DNA from: Corticimicrobacter populi | GTDB taxonomy: Bacteria > Pseudomonadota > Gammaproteobacteria > Burkholderiales > Burkholderiaceae_B | NCBI RefSeq assembly: GCF_003123725.1 | Contig: NZ_QETA01000004.1 | Coordinates: forward strand, 248,001-312,000 | DNA length: 64,000 nucleotides | Direction of reading: 5' to 3' | Shown: positions 44,565 to 52,968 of the stretch, piece by piece | How positions within the stretch are numbered: position 1 is the first letter of the stretch | Layout: each line of letters opens with the position of its first letter | The notes under the pieces: model-generated | Seen by the model: the letters and a program-made list of their open reading frames with translations, nothing else | The model's database searches: none | What the model was told of the DNA's origin: nothing | Position numbers and translations under genes: made by a program

Positions 44565-45458
44565 TCAGCGCAGCGTCGCCAGCGCCTGTGCCAGGTCGGG
44601 GTGTCGGAAGGCAAAGCCGGCGGACAGCAGCCTTGTGGGTGCCAGCCGTTGGCCACCCAGCAGCAGAACCGACATTTCGCCCAGTGCCAGCCGCAATACC
44701 CACGCAGGCAGGGGCAGCAGGGCGGGGCGATGCAGGCTGCGTGCCAGCAGCCGGGTGAACTCGGCATTGCGCACCAGATCGGGGGCGCAGGCGTTGATGG
44801 GGCCGTCGCAGTCAGCATGTTTGAGCAGAAAATCGATCAGGGTCACCTGATCGTCGAGATGGATCCAGGGCATCCATTGCTGGCCGTTGCCCAGGCGTCC
44901 GCCCAGCCCCAGGCTGAACGGCAGGCGCAACCGTGCCAGCATGCCTCCATCGGGACTGAGTACCGGGGCCGTACGCAGCAGCACCACGCGTGTGCCGTGT
45001 GGCCGGGCGCGTGCAGCTTCATGCTCCCAGGCCGAGCAGAGCGCGCTGCCGAAATTCGGCTGTCCGGGCGGGCTGGCCTCGTTCATGGCCTGCTCGCCGC
45101 CATCGCCGTACCAGCCGACGGCAGATCCCGAGATCAGGACGGGGATGGGTGTGGAATGTTGTGCCATCCACGCGACCAGCCTGCGGGTGAGGTCGATACG
45201 ACTTTGCCAAAGTACCTGACGACGCGAGGTCGTCCACGGACGGTCGGCAATCGGTGCACCAGCCAGGTTGATGACGGCATCAAGCGGCAATTCAGCCGGA
45301 AAGTCTTCCAGGCGGGCAATGCCGCGTGCGTCGGCGCACAGGCCGGGCACATCCAGGGGGCGGCGGCTCCAGACCCACAGTTCGTGGCCCTGTGTCGCCC
45401 AGTGTTGGCAAAGCGACCGGCCGATCAGGCCTGTGCCGCCGGTCAGCAGGATACGCAT
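44565..45458 (-). CDS. TIGR01777/YfcH-family NAD-dependent epimerase
   Basis: A 297-residue short-chain dehydrogenase-like protein. The N-terminal nucleotide-binding loop is LLTGGTGLIGRSL; ISGSAVGWYGDGGE and WIHLDDQVTLIDFLL are typical of the YfcH group, and the C-terminal DUF1731 domain (APTRLLSAGFAFRHPDL) completes it. Relatives are linked to cell division in some bacteria and plastids, but the substrate is unknown. It is divergent from the photolyase gene, a common pairing in betaproteobacteria. The ATG at 45458 gives a standard start MRILLTGGTG. Confidence 0.92.
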   Translation of the reverse strand: MRILLTGGTGLIGRSLCQHWATQGHELWVWSRRPLDVPGLCADARGIARLEDFPAELPLDAVINLAGAPIADRPWTTSRRQVLWQSRIDLTRRLVAWMAQHSTPIPVLISGSAVGWYGDGGEQAMNEASPPGQPNFGSALCSAWEHEAARARPHGTRVVLLRTAPVLSPDGGMLARLRLPFSLGLGGRLGNGQQWMPWIHLDDQVTLIDFLLKHADCDGPINACAPDLVRNAEFTRLLARSLHRPALLPLPAWVLRLALGEMSVLLLGGQRLAPTRLLSAGFAFRHPDLAQALATLR

Positions 45459-45557
45459 GAGGGTTCTCCCGGTTCGTGGCATGTACGCACGTTGTCCAAT
45501 ACACTGTGCAGCACGCATATTCTGCTGTGTTCCTTGGTTTCTGCAAACAGGCTTGTC

Positions 45558-47018
45558 ATGACTTCCTCCGCCCTGGTCTGGTTTCGGCGCGACTTGCGCT
45601 GTGACGATCATGCGGCGCTCTATCACGCGCTGCGCCGCCATGCGCGTGTGTTTTGCGCCTTTGTCTTCGATACCGATATTCTTGATGCGTTGCCAGCCCG
45701 CCACGACCGGCGGGTGGAGTTCATCCATGCCAGCGTATTGGCGCTCGATGCTGGGCTGAAGGCATTGGCTGCGGAAAGCGGCGCGCCCGGAGGCGGGCTG
45801 ATCGTGCGTCACGGCGTGGCGACCGAGTGCATTGTTGCGCTGGCCCGCAGCCTGGGGGTGAATGAGGTTTTGGTGAACCGGGACTATGAACCGGCTGCCA
45901 TCGCCCGCGACCGGCAGGTGAAGCGTGCACTGGATGAGGCCGGCATCGTCTTCAGCGACTACAAGGATCAGGTGCTGCTCGATCGCAACGAAGTGCTCAA
46001 TGGGCAGGGACTGCCTTACAGTGTATTTACTCCCTATAAGCGGGCCTGGCTGCAGCAGCTCGATGCCTTCCAGCTCAGACCGTACCCGGTGGCGCGTCAT
46101 GCCCGGCATCTGGCAGCGGTGCCGGATGCCGATACGGCAGGTGCCATGCCATCGCTGGCGGATATTGGTTTCGAGCGTACCAATCTGGCTGAACTGCCTC
46201 TGCCTGCCGGCATGGCGGGTGCGCAGACGCTGTTGCAGGATTTCTTGCCACGCATGGCTGCGTATGGTGTGGCGCGTGACTACCCGGCACGCAAGGGGGT
46301 GTCCTATCTGTCCACGCACCTGCGTTTCGGCACGATCTCGATTCGCAGGCTGGCCGCACAGGCCCACGAGCAGGCCCGCCAGGGCAGCGAGGGCGCACAG
46401 ATCTGGCTGTCCGAGCTGGCCTGGCGGGATTTCTATTTCATGATCCTGTGGCACCATCCCCGTGTGGTGGAGGCGTCCTTCCGGCCGGAATACGATCAGG
46501 TGCAGTGGGACGAAGCCCCCGAGCTGTGGGATGCCTGGATCGGCGCGCGTACGGGATACCCGCTGGTCGATGCGGCCATGCGCCAGTTGCATCAGAGTGG
46601 CTATATGCATAACCGCCTGCGCATGGTCGTGGCCAGCTTCCTGACCAAGGACCTGGGCATAGACTGGCGTCGGGGCGAGCGCCACTTTGCCGAGCATCTG
46701 AATGATTACGACCTGGCTGCCAACAATGGCGGCTGGCAATGGGCGGCGTCTACCGGCTGTGATGCGCAGCCCTGGTTCCGCATTTTCAATCCGATTACGC
46801 AATCGCAGAAGTTCGATCCCGACGGACGCTTCATCCGTCGCTATGTGCCTGAGTTGGCCAGGGTGCCAGATCGGCATATCCATTTTCCGGCGGCCATGAA
46901 GCCCCTGGAACTACAGGCCTGCGGACTGCAATTGGGGCAGGATTATCCTTTGCCGGTGGTGGACCACGCCCTGGCGCGTGCCCGGACGTTGATGCGTTTC
47001 GAGGGTCTGAAAAAGTAG
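45558..47018 (+). CDS. phrB: Deoxyribodipyrimidine photolyase (class I)
   Basis: A 486-residue light-driven DNA repair flavoprotein that splits cyclobutane pyrimidine dimers. The N-terminal antenna domain starts ALVWFRRDLRCDDH. The FAD domain has SYLSTHLRFGTIS, WLSELAWRDFYFMIL, TGYPLVDAAMRQL, YMHNRLRMVVASFL and WQWAASTGCDAQPWFRIF, all conserved in CPD photolyases; the tryptophan electron-transfer chain appears present. The ATG at 45558 gives the family start, and upstream open codons run antisense through the epimerase gene and are not coding. Confidence 0.95.
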   Translation: MTSSALVWFRRDLRCDDHAALYHALRRHARVFCAFVFDTDILDALPARHDRRVEFIHASVLALDAGLKALAAESGAPGGGLIVRHGVATECIVALARSLGVNEVLVNRDYEPAAIARDRQVKRALDEAGIVFSDYKDQVLLDRNEVLNGQGLPYSVFTPYKRAWLQQLDAFQLRPYPVARHARHLAAVPDADTAGAMPSLADIGFERTNLAELPLPAGMAGAQTLLQDFLPRMAAYGVARDYPARKGVSYLSTHLRFGTISIRRLAAQAHEQARQGSEGAQIWLSELAWRDFYFMILWHHPRVVEASFRPEYDQVQWDEAPELWDAWIGARTGYPLVDAAMRQLHQSGYMHNRLRMVVASFLTKDLGIDWRRGERHFAEHLNDYDLAANNGGWQWAASTGCDAQPWFRIFNPITQSQKFDPDGRFIRRYVPELARVPDRHIHFPAAMKPLELQACGLQLGQDYPLPVVDHALARARTLMRFEGLKK

Positions 47019-47161
47019 GCGCACCGAGCGAAGGCACCGTGAATGCCGATCTGGGGTGTGCCGAGACAGGAAGCAGGGATCAGCCCTGCTGGCGACCTCG
47101 GAAATCCGGGTAGCAGGCCCGGTTTATAGTACTGTGTACGCTTTTGTTTCAGGGGTGGGAC

Positions 47162-47977
47162 ATGTCGTTTTTCCGAGGCACGCGCATGGCACTGGCTGCC
47201 GTGGCATGGATGGGATTGGCCGTATCGGCTGGCACACAGGCTGCCGAGCGGCCGCTCAGGGTGGGCGTGATCCCGGTCGTGGCCAATGCCGCGACCGAAC
47301 TGGCGGTTGCCAAGGCGAGAGAAGAAGGCCTCGAGGTGGAACTGATCGAACTCAATGACTGGGTCATGCCCAACCGGGCGGTGGCCGATGGGTCCATTGA
47401 TGTCAACTTCTTCCAGCACCAGCCTTTCCTGGAACAGTTCAACCGCAGCCAGGGCAGCGAGCTGATGCCGATTGCCTATGGATACTCGACGACGATGGGC
47501 ATCTACTCCAAGAAGCTCGGCAAGGGCGACCCGATCCCGCCACAGGCAACCATCGCGGTGCCGGGTGATCCCGTCAATACTGCCCGCGCGTTGCTGTTGC
47601 TGCAGTCGGCCGGCTTGCTGAAATTGCGGCCCGGTGCCACCCACGAGGCCACGCTGGCCGATATCGTCGAGAATCCGCTGGCGCTGGAGATCGTGCAGAT
47701 CGATGGCGCGCACTCCACCCGTTCGTTCGATGACGTGACCGCTTCGGTGACCTATGCCTCGTTTGCCAAGCTGGCCGGTATCGACGAGCGTGATGCGTTG
47801 TTCTACGACAATACCGATCCCGATAATGTGCGTCGCTATGCCATTCGCTGGGTGACGTTGCCCGAGCGTGCCGATGATCCGCGTATCCTGCGGTTCATCG
47901 AAATCTACCAGCAGACGCCAGAGGTGCGCGAAAAGCTGCAACAGTTGTATGGTGAGCTGATTTCCTTCCCCTGGTGA
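47162..47977 (+). CDS. MetQ/NlpA-family ABC substrate-binding protein
   Basis: A 271-residue periplasmic binding protein of the methionine-uptake family. A Sec signal peptide (ALAAVAWMGLAVSAGTQAAE) precedes LRVGVIPVVANAATELA. The segments SIDVNFFQHQPFLEQFN and IYSKKLG are family hallmarks. No lipobox cysteine is present at the cleavage site, unlike NlpA. The usual metN and metI genes are absent on both sides, so it is an orphan component. The ATG at 47162 has AGGGGTGGG upstream. Confidence 0.9.
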   Translation: MSFFRGTRMALAAVAWMGLAVSAGTQAAERPLRVGVIPVVANAATELAVAKAREEGLEVELIELNDWVMPNRAVADGSIDVNFFQHQPFLEQFNRSQGSELMPIAYGYSTTMGIYSKKLGKGDPIPPQATIAVPGDPVNTARALLLLQSAGLLKLRPGATHEATLADIVENPLALEIVQIDGAHSTRSFDDVTASVTYASFAKLAGIDERDALFYDNTDPDNVRRYAIRWVTLPERADDPRILRFIEIYQQTPEVREKLQQLYGELISFPW

Positions 47978-48052
47978 TGTCGCGGGCGTTGCCTGCAGCA
48001 AGCATCGGATGGCAGGGGACGGTTGACGGCTCTTACAACCTGTTATATTGTT

Positions 48053-48069
48053 TTGTTGCGGTGCAATAA
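48053..48069. promoter_or_regulatory. TTGC/GCAA palindrome before the DUF3141-derived gene
   Basis: TTGTTGC-ggt-GCAATAA is a near-palindrome (core TTGC-N3-GCAA) just downstream of a promoter-like pair TTGACG (48023) and TATATT/TATTGT (48044-48051). TGC-rich palindromes are bound by PhaR-type regulators of polyhydroxyalkanoate genes; the assignment here is inference from the downstream gene. Confidence 0.35.
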
Positions 48070-48073
48070 AACG

Positions 48074-48096
48074 ATGGCCGGAACAGATCCGGCCAT
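48074..48096. repeat. Hairpin in the leader of the DUF3141-derived gene
   Basis: Perfect eight-base arms atggccgg and ccggccat with a seven-base loop, in the 5' untranslated region. No T-run follows, so a role in mRNA stability or regulation is more likely than termination. Confidence 0.5.
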
Positions 48097-48214
48097 GCCC
48101 GTTCCTAAATAAGCTGTGCTGTTCGTCATGTTCCGGGGCTGCAAGTCGGCCTGGCCGGAGGTCTGCGCAGGGTGGAGCTGGGCGCGCAGCAAGGCGTATT
48201 GACCGGAGCAGGAG

Positions 48215-49660
48215 ATGGCACGTCTCTCAGCCTGTGAGCAGGAGCTTCGAGATCAAATGCGAGACCATCAGACCTTCAATCCGCTTGGCGAGTTTTTTCG
48301 TCACCTGACACCGCCTGCCGGCACGGCAGGATTGCCCGGCCCCTGGGCTGCATACGAGTATGCACTGGATGCCTGGCAGCGCAGCGTACTGCTGCTGGAT
48401 GTGCTGCGGCAGCGTGCCAATCGGCCAGGTAACAACAAGGCAGAAACGGCAGCGGCACAGGACAGCGATGCCGAGGCCGTACTTGGCCAGGAAGCTGCGC
48501 GCTTGCTGGCAGCCCTGCAACGGTTGTCCGAAGTCGATGCAGCGCACTACGAACAGCATGTCCGGCCATTGCTGGAAAAAACCCTGACGCCGGTTTTTGC
48601 GCATCTGCTGATCGAGCGTCAAGTGCTGCGGCTGGATGATGCCGTGTTTTCCGATCGCAATCCGCTTATGCAGGGCGTGGCACAACTGGCCGCGACGGTC
48701 AGAGCAGAGCGGCATCCTGCTGGCAGTGATAATCCCTACCTGTTGCTCCAGCAGCAACTGTCGAGCCTGCTTACCGATGCGCTGCATACGTACGCGGATC
48801 TGCGTGACCAGGCAGTAGAACAGGTGTTTCTGACACTGCGTGCGTTGCCCGAGTGGCCGCGACTGCCCGATTTTGTACAGGGCACGCAGCCCGCCGCGAC
48901 GAAGTTCAAGGCTTCGGTGCCGGCAGCCCAGGCTGAGGCTCCCGCGAAAGCCATTGCCAAGCCCGCCGCTGATGTCAAGGTGCCGGTTGCCAAGAAAACG
49001 GTACCAGGCAAGCCGGCTGCTGCTGCCAAGTCTGCGAAATCGCCTGCCACCAAGCCTGTCGGGACCACGCCTGCGGTGTCTGCGCCGAGCAAGCCCGCTG
49101 CTGCTCGCGGCGTCAAACCATCCCGCCCGCAGCCAGCAAGCCAGCAAGCCTCCTTGCCAGGCGTGGCCGAACGGCCTGCCGGTGCCATACCGGCAGCGGT
49201 ATCTTCGGACACCGCGCAGCCTGCTGTTGCTGCCGTACCTGCAGCGGCACCTCCCAGTCCTGTGGCCGCACCGACAGTTTCGGCACCTGCTGCCGTGGCG
49301 AGCCCAGTCACTGCCAAGGCCACCGATGCCGCAACGCCGCCGGCAGCACCGCGTCCAGTTGCGCGTCCTGCGCCGTCTGCACAGGCTCGACCCGATGCCA
49401 AGCCTGTTACGCCTGTGGCTTCGACACCCAAGCCTGTCGTGAAAAAAACGGTTGCTGCACCAGGCAGCAAGACGGCTGCCGCGACTCCTGCGGCTGCCAT
49501 GGCGGCAACCATCGCTGCCCTGGCGACGCCCGTCGAAAAAACGGTACCCGCCCGCGCATCGGCTTCTCCCCGCTCCAAGAAGCCGGCGGCCAAGCCTGCT
49601 GCAGCCAAGTCAGGCACAGCAGCCAAACCGGGGTTGCCCGTCAAGCCACGCAAGCGCTGA
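48215..49660 (+). CDS. DUF3141-derived protein without hydrolase core, with long basic Ala/Pro/Lys tail
   Basis: A 481-residue protein. Residues about 46-68 (YALDAWQRSVLLLDVLRQRA) resemble the N-terminal helix of DUF3141 proteins, and residues about 130-225 (VFSDRNPLMQGVAQLA, RHPAGSDNPYLLLQQQ, LRDQAVEQVFLTLRALP) resemble their C-terminal helical region. DUF3141 proteins are related to polyhydroxyalkanoate synthases and normally carry an alpha/beta hydrolase domain between these parts; here only about 60 residues remain. The last 250 residues are low-complexity KPAA/PVAK repeats like PhaF-type phasins or histone H1. It may bind PHA granules and DNA. This reading is from memory of the family and needs a search. 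Confidence 0.65.
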   Translation: MARLSACEQELRDQMRDHQTFNPLGEFFRHLTPPAGTAGLPGPWAAYEYALDAWQRSVLLLDVLRQRANRPGNNKAETAAAQDSDAEAVLGQEAARLLAALQRLSEVDAAHYEQHVRPLLEKTLTPVFAHLLIERQVLRLDDAVFSDRNPLMQGVAQLAATVRAERHPAGSDNPYLLLQQQLSSLLTDALHTYADLRDQAVEQVFLTLRALPEWPRLPDFVQGTQPAATKFKASVPAAQAEAPAKAIAKPAADVKVPVAKKTVPGKPAAAAKSAKSPATKPVGTTPAVSAPSKPAAARGVKPSRPQPASQQASLPGVAERPAGAIPAAVSSDTAQPAVAAVPAAAPPSPVAAPTVSAPAAVASPVTAKATDAATPPAAPRPVARPAPSAQARPDAKPVTPVASTPKPVVKKTVAAPGSKTAAATPAAAMAATIAALATPVEKTVPARASASPRSKKPAAKPAAAKSGTAAKPGLPVKPRKR

Positions 49661-49711
49661 ACCCGCTCTGCCTACACATACCAATATCTGTCAGCCGAGG
49701 AAAAATCACCC

Positions 49712-50872
49712 ATGACCCGACAATCCGCTTTTCGCCGTGTCGTCCTGGCCGCCGCGCTGGGCTGCATGGCCCTGGCACCTGCTGCCCAGGCCTGCACGTC
49801 GCTTCTATATCGGGACATGAACGGGGGGGCCTATGCCGGACGCACCATGGAATTGCCGATGGAGTTGCCGTACAAGGTGTCCTATATACCGACTGGCACG
49901 ACTTTCGGATCGCAGGCCGACCAGCATCATGTGCTCGATTTCACGGCGCGACATGCCTTTGTCTCGATCGGCGTGCCAGACCCTGTCAATGGTGAAATCA
50001 AGGTTGCGGAGGGCGTCAATGACCAGGGACTGACTTTTGCGCTGCTGGCTTTTGCCAGCACCGAAGGGCCGGCGGACATGATCAAGAAGACCCAGGCGGT
50101 GCTGTCGGCCATCGACCTGGGGGCCTGGACATTGGCTCAGTTCGGTACGGTAGCGGAGGTCAAGGATGCACTCGAGGAGCAGCCGGTTCTGGTCACAGCA
50201 CTGCTGCCTCTGGGACTGCTCAAGACGCCGTTCCACTATACGCTGCATGATGCGACCGGCAAGTCGTTGGTGATCGAGTTTGCTGATGGCAAGCAGAACG
50301 TGCTGGACAATCCTCTGGGGGTGATGACCAACGGGCCGGAATTCTCCTGGCACATGACCAACCTGAACAATTACACGTTTCTCAGCAACAAGGATCATTC
50401 CAAGCTGGAACTCAATGGTGTGACGTTCGCCCAGCCTGACTCCGGCATTGCTACGGTGGCGTTGCCGGCCTCCAATACGTCGGTGGGCCGCTTCGTGCGT
50501 GCGGTCTACTATTCGCAGTTTGCGGAAAAAGCCAAGGATGCCGACAGTGCCATCACGACGCTGGCTCATGTGATGAACAATTTCGACCGTCCTCGTGGCA
50601 TCACCGAGGATGATCGTTTCAAGGAATCGCTGGTCAATATCACGGCCCCTGGCGTCAATGGCGACTGGTTGTATACATCGGAGTACACATCCTGGACGTC
50701 CCTGATCGACCTGCAGCGCCGCCAGTTGTACGTGCGTACCTATGCCGGCATCAACTACGTTCGTTTCGATCTGGCCCAACTGGCCTCGATCAAGCAGGTA
50801 CGGCATGTCGATCTGAAGGACGTGGCGGCCAGCCTGGCCGATGGCTCGGCTGCGCTGCTGGCTGCCAGTTGA
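49712..50872 (+). CDS. Linear amide C-N hydrolase (choloylglycine hydrolase/penicillin V acylase family)
   Basis: A 386-residue exported N-terminal-nucleophile hydrolase. The signal peptide ends AQA and exposes C28 (CTSLLY), which would be both the new N-terminus and the nucleophile. GGAYAGRTMELPMELP holds the conserved arginine and the substrate-binding loop; NDQGLTFALLAF, MTNGPEFSWHMTNLNNY and SVGRFVRAVYY are family signatures. Gram-negative members cut penicillin V and N-acyl homoserine lactones rather than bile salts. GAGGAAAA precedes the ATG. Its substrate is not determined; AHL quenching is one possibility. Confidence 0.92.
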   Translation: MTRQSAFRRVVLAAALGCMALAPAAQACTSLLYRDMNGGAYAGRTMELPMELPYKVSYIPTGTTFGSQADQHHVLDFTARHAFVSIGVPDPVNGEIKVAEGVNDQGLTFALLAFASTEGPADMIKKTQAVLSAIDLGAWTLAQFGTVAEVKDALEEQPVLVTALLPLGLLKTPFHYTLHDATGKSLVIEFADGKQNVLDNPLGVMTNGPEFSWHMTNLNNYTFLSNKDHSKLELNGVTFAQPDSGIATVALPASNTSVGRFVRAVYYSQFAEKAKDADSAITTLAHVMNNFDRPRGITEDDRFKESLVNITAPGVNGDWLYTSEYTSWTSLIDLQRRQLYVRTYAGINYVRFDLAQLASIKQVRHVDLKDVAASLADGSAALLAAS

Positions 50873-50926
50873 TTCTCCGATTTGTGTATCGTGGGTCGGC
50901 CTCGGGATGATCCGGGTCGGTCCGAC

Positions 50927-51871
50927 TCAGTCTGTTCGGGGACTGTTGCCATCGAGCGGAGCGGTTGCGGCAGACCACCAGCGCCAGCCTGACTTGCCGG
51001 TTTTCTTGACTTGATACATTGCCAGATCGGCGCGTTGCAGCAACTCGCGCTGGTTGGCTGCATGATCGGGGTACAGGCAACCGCCGATGCTGGCACTGAT
51101 GTGCAGGTTCAGGGGGCCGATATGGATCGGAGTCATCAGCGACAGCATGATGCGACGGCAGATCATGTCGAGCTGATCCTGCCCTTCGGGGGCGGCCAAC
51201 AGCAGTCCGAATTCGTCGCCACCCAGCCGGCAGATCAGATCACTGTCGCGCATGACGGCCTTGAGCCGTGCTGCGGCAATCCCCAGTACGGCATCGCCGG
51301 TTTCGTGGCCGTAGGTGTCGTTGATGGGTTTGAAGTTGTCCAGGTCCACCATGATGAAGGCCAGCCGCTTGCCGGGCCGCAGCGTTGCCTCTTCGTTCCA
51401 GCGTTCTTGCAGTCCACGCCTGTTGGCTACGGCAGTCAACGGATCGAGAAAAGCATACTCGCGCAGCATGCGATGATCGTGCGTGACACCTGAAATGTCT
51501 TTGAAAATGGCGATGCTCACCTTTTGGCGAGGCAGGATCATGCCGCAGTGCAATGCAGTTCTGATTTCTCCGGTACCACTGAGGATATCGATCTCGATGT
51601 CGGGAATGGAGATGAGTTCGACATCCTCAGGGAAGTTAAACGCGTGCCAATGCTGGAGCAGACGCTCCCTCTGGCGTTCATGGATGTAGGCTTCTGCAAT
51701 CAACTGGGCGGCAGTTCGGAAATGACCGGATGGATAGCCGAACAACTGGTCGAAGGCCGGGTTGCCATACTGAATTTGCATGTCGGGCAGCGAGGCCCAT
51801 GAGATGGCATGAGGCATGCGCATCGAGCATGCGATTGAGTAGTGGGAGAGGGATATGCGGGAGCGGTGCAT
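50927..51871 (-). CDS. PAS-GGDEF diguanylate cyclase, probable frameshift near the 5' end
   Basis: The 314-residue open frame has a PAS domain (ISWASLPDMQIQYGNPAFDQ) and a complete GGDEF domain with DPLTAVANRRGL, DLDNFKPINDTYGHETGD and the active-site RLGGDEF. It should make cyclic di-GMP. The first 18 residues look non-native. In another frame, an ATG at 51899 encodes MNGILDGCGYAPLPHIPLPL-LNRMLDA; deleting one base near 51815-51822 joins it as LNRMLDAMPHAISWASLPD, a natural PAS start. So either an indel error or a real frameshift is present. If it is real, the cyclase may start internally. Confidence 0.85.
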   Translation of the reverse strand: MHRSRISLSHYSIACSMRMPHAISWASLPDMQIQYGNPAFDQLFGYPSGHFRTAAQLIAEAYIHERQRERLLQHWHAFNFPEDVELISIPDIEIDILSGTGEIRTALHCGMILPRQKVSIAIFKDISGVTHDHRMLREYAFLDPLTAVANRRGLQERWNEEATLRPGKRLAFIMVDLDNFKPINDTYGHETGDAVLGIAAARLKAVMRDSDLICRLGGDEFGLLLAAPEGQDQLDMICRRIMLSLMTPIHIGPLNLHISASIGGCLYPDHAANQRELLQRADLAMYQVKKTGKSGWRWWSAATAPLDGNSPRTD

Positions 51872-51951
51872 ATCCGCAACCGTCGAGTATGCCGTTCATG
51901 CCTGCATTTTCCCGAGTTTGGTGGGCTGCGGCAATATCCCTGTTGCACAGA

Positions 51952-52881
51952 TCATGCAGAATGAGATGCGGTACTTTCGTAAAGGCTGCGCAACCGGTTC
52001 CAGAGCCGTCCTACCCCGGGCCGGTCGTTGGTCGTATCGCGATATGCCATCACAGACAGGCGCAGTGTCCAGCGCGGCTCCTCGCTGATCGATACCAGCA
52101 GGCCGGCGTCGAGCGCCCGCTGGGCCACGCAGTCGGGCAGCCAGGCAATGCCATGTCCGGCGATAGCCATTTCGCGCAGCACGTCGGCCATGTCGCTTTC
52201 TGCCTGTCGCTCCATGACCGGCGGCTGTGGCGCGTTGTCGAGGATCAGGTCGGTCATGCGCGCCAGATAGGCTCCTGGTGAGTAGGCCAGGACCGGCATG
52301 GGGCGTTGCGTTGAGCCGGGAAAGGTCCAACGGCGCTGGGCGAGCAATGTGGGTGCCGCATAGGGGTGCAGCGACTGCGCGCACAGCGTCAGGCGCTCGT
52401 ACTGTGCGGTATCCAGGTGAATCGGTTGCTGCGGATTGTGAAAGCAGACCAGTAGGTCGGCATTGCCTGCCACCAGCGAAGTGACGGCATCATGCACGTT
52501 GACCGGATTGACGGTGCAGCCGATCGCAGGCAATCGCTGGGTCCAGTCATGCCACCACTGGGGCAGCATGCCGGTTGCCAGGGCATGGGGGGCTGCGATG
52601 CGGATCATGCTGCGATAGCCGGAAGGGCGGTCGGCCATGTCGATCCGGGCATCGGCCACGCGACGCACGATTTCGAGAGCATGTTCCAGGAAGCGGCTGC
52701 CCTCTTCGGTCAGGCGGGTGGGGAAGACGCTGCGGTCGATCAGTTCTGCGCCGACCCAGGCTTCGAGGGCGCGGATGCGGCGGCTGAAAGCCGCCTGCGA
52801 GGAGTGGCGGATTTCGGCGGCCCGCGTGAAATTGTTGACCTGTGCCAGCGTCACGAAATCCTGCAGCCAGCCTGTGTCCAT
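51952..52881 (-). CDS. LysR-family transcriptional regulator
   Basis: A 309-residue LysR regulator. The N-terminal helix-turn-helix is WLQDFVTLAQVNNFTRAAEI followed by SSQAAFSRRIRALEAWVG, and the rest is a periplasmic-binding-like effector domain. GGAG five bases before the ATG at 52881 fixes the start. The gene lies 88 bases downstream of the racemase gene on the same strand, so the two may be co-transcribed and the regulator might control amino-acid racemisation; this is inference. It reads as the HypT-like subgroup, but that is not certain. Confidence 0.9.
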   Translation of the reverse strand: MDTGWLQDFVTLAQVNNFTRAAEIRHSSQAAFSRRIRALEAWVGAELIDRSVFPTRLTEEGSRFLEHALEIVRRVADARIDMADRPSGYRSMIRIAAPHALATGMLPQWWHDWTQRLPAIGCTVNPVNVHDAVTSLVAGNADLLVCFHNPQQPIHLDTAQYERLTLCAQSLHPYAAPTLLAQRRWTFPGSTQRPMPVLAYSPGAYLARMTDLILDNAPQPPVMERQAESDMADVLREMAIAGHGIAWLPDCVAQRALDAGLLVSISEEPRWTLRLSVMAYRDTTNDRPGVGRLWNRLRSLYESTASHSA

Positions 52882-52968
52882 GTGTGCTCCGGAGCCTGAA
52901 AGTATCGGCCCGTATTTTACGGTGATCACAGCCAAACGGATACCGATGCGCTCTGGGGAAGTGCCTGC

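Noticed and set aside
44433-45557. Apparent N-terminal extension of the photolyase
   Set aside because: It is antisense to the epimerase gene and overlaps the FMN riboswitch; the conserved photolyase start is at 45558.
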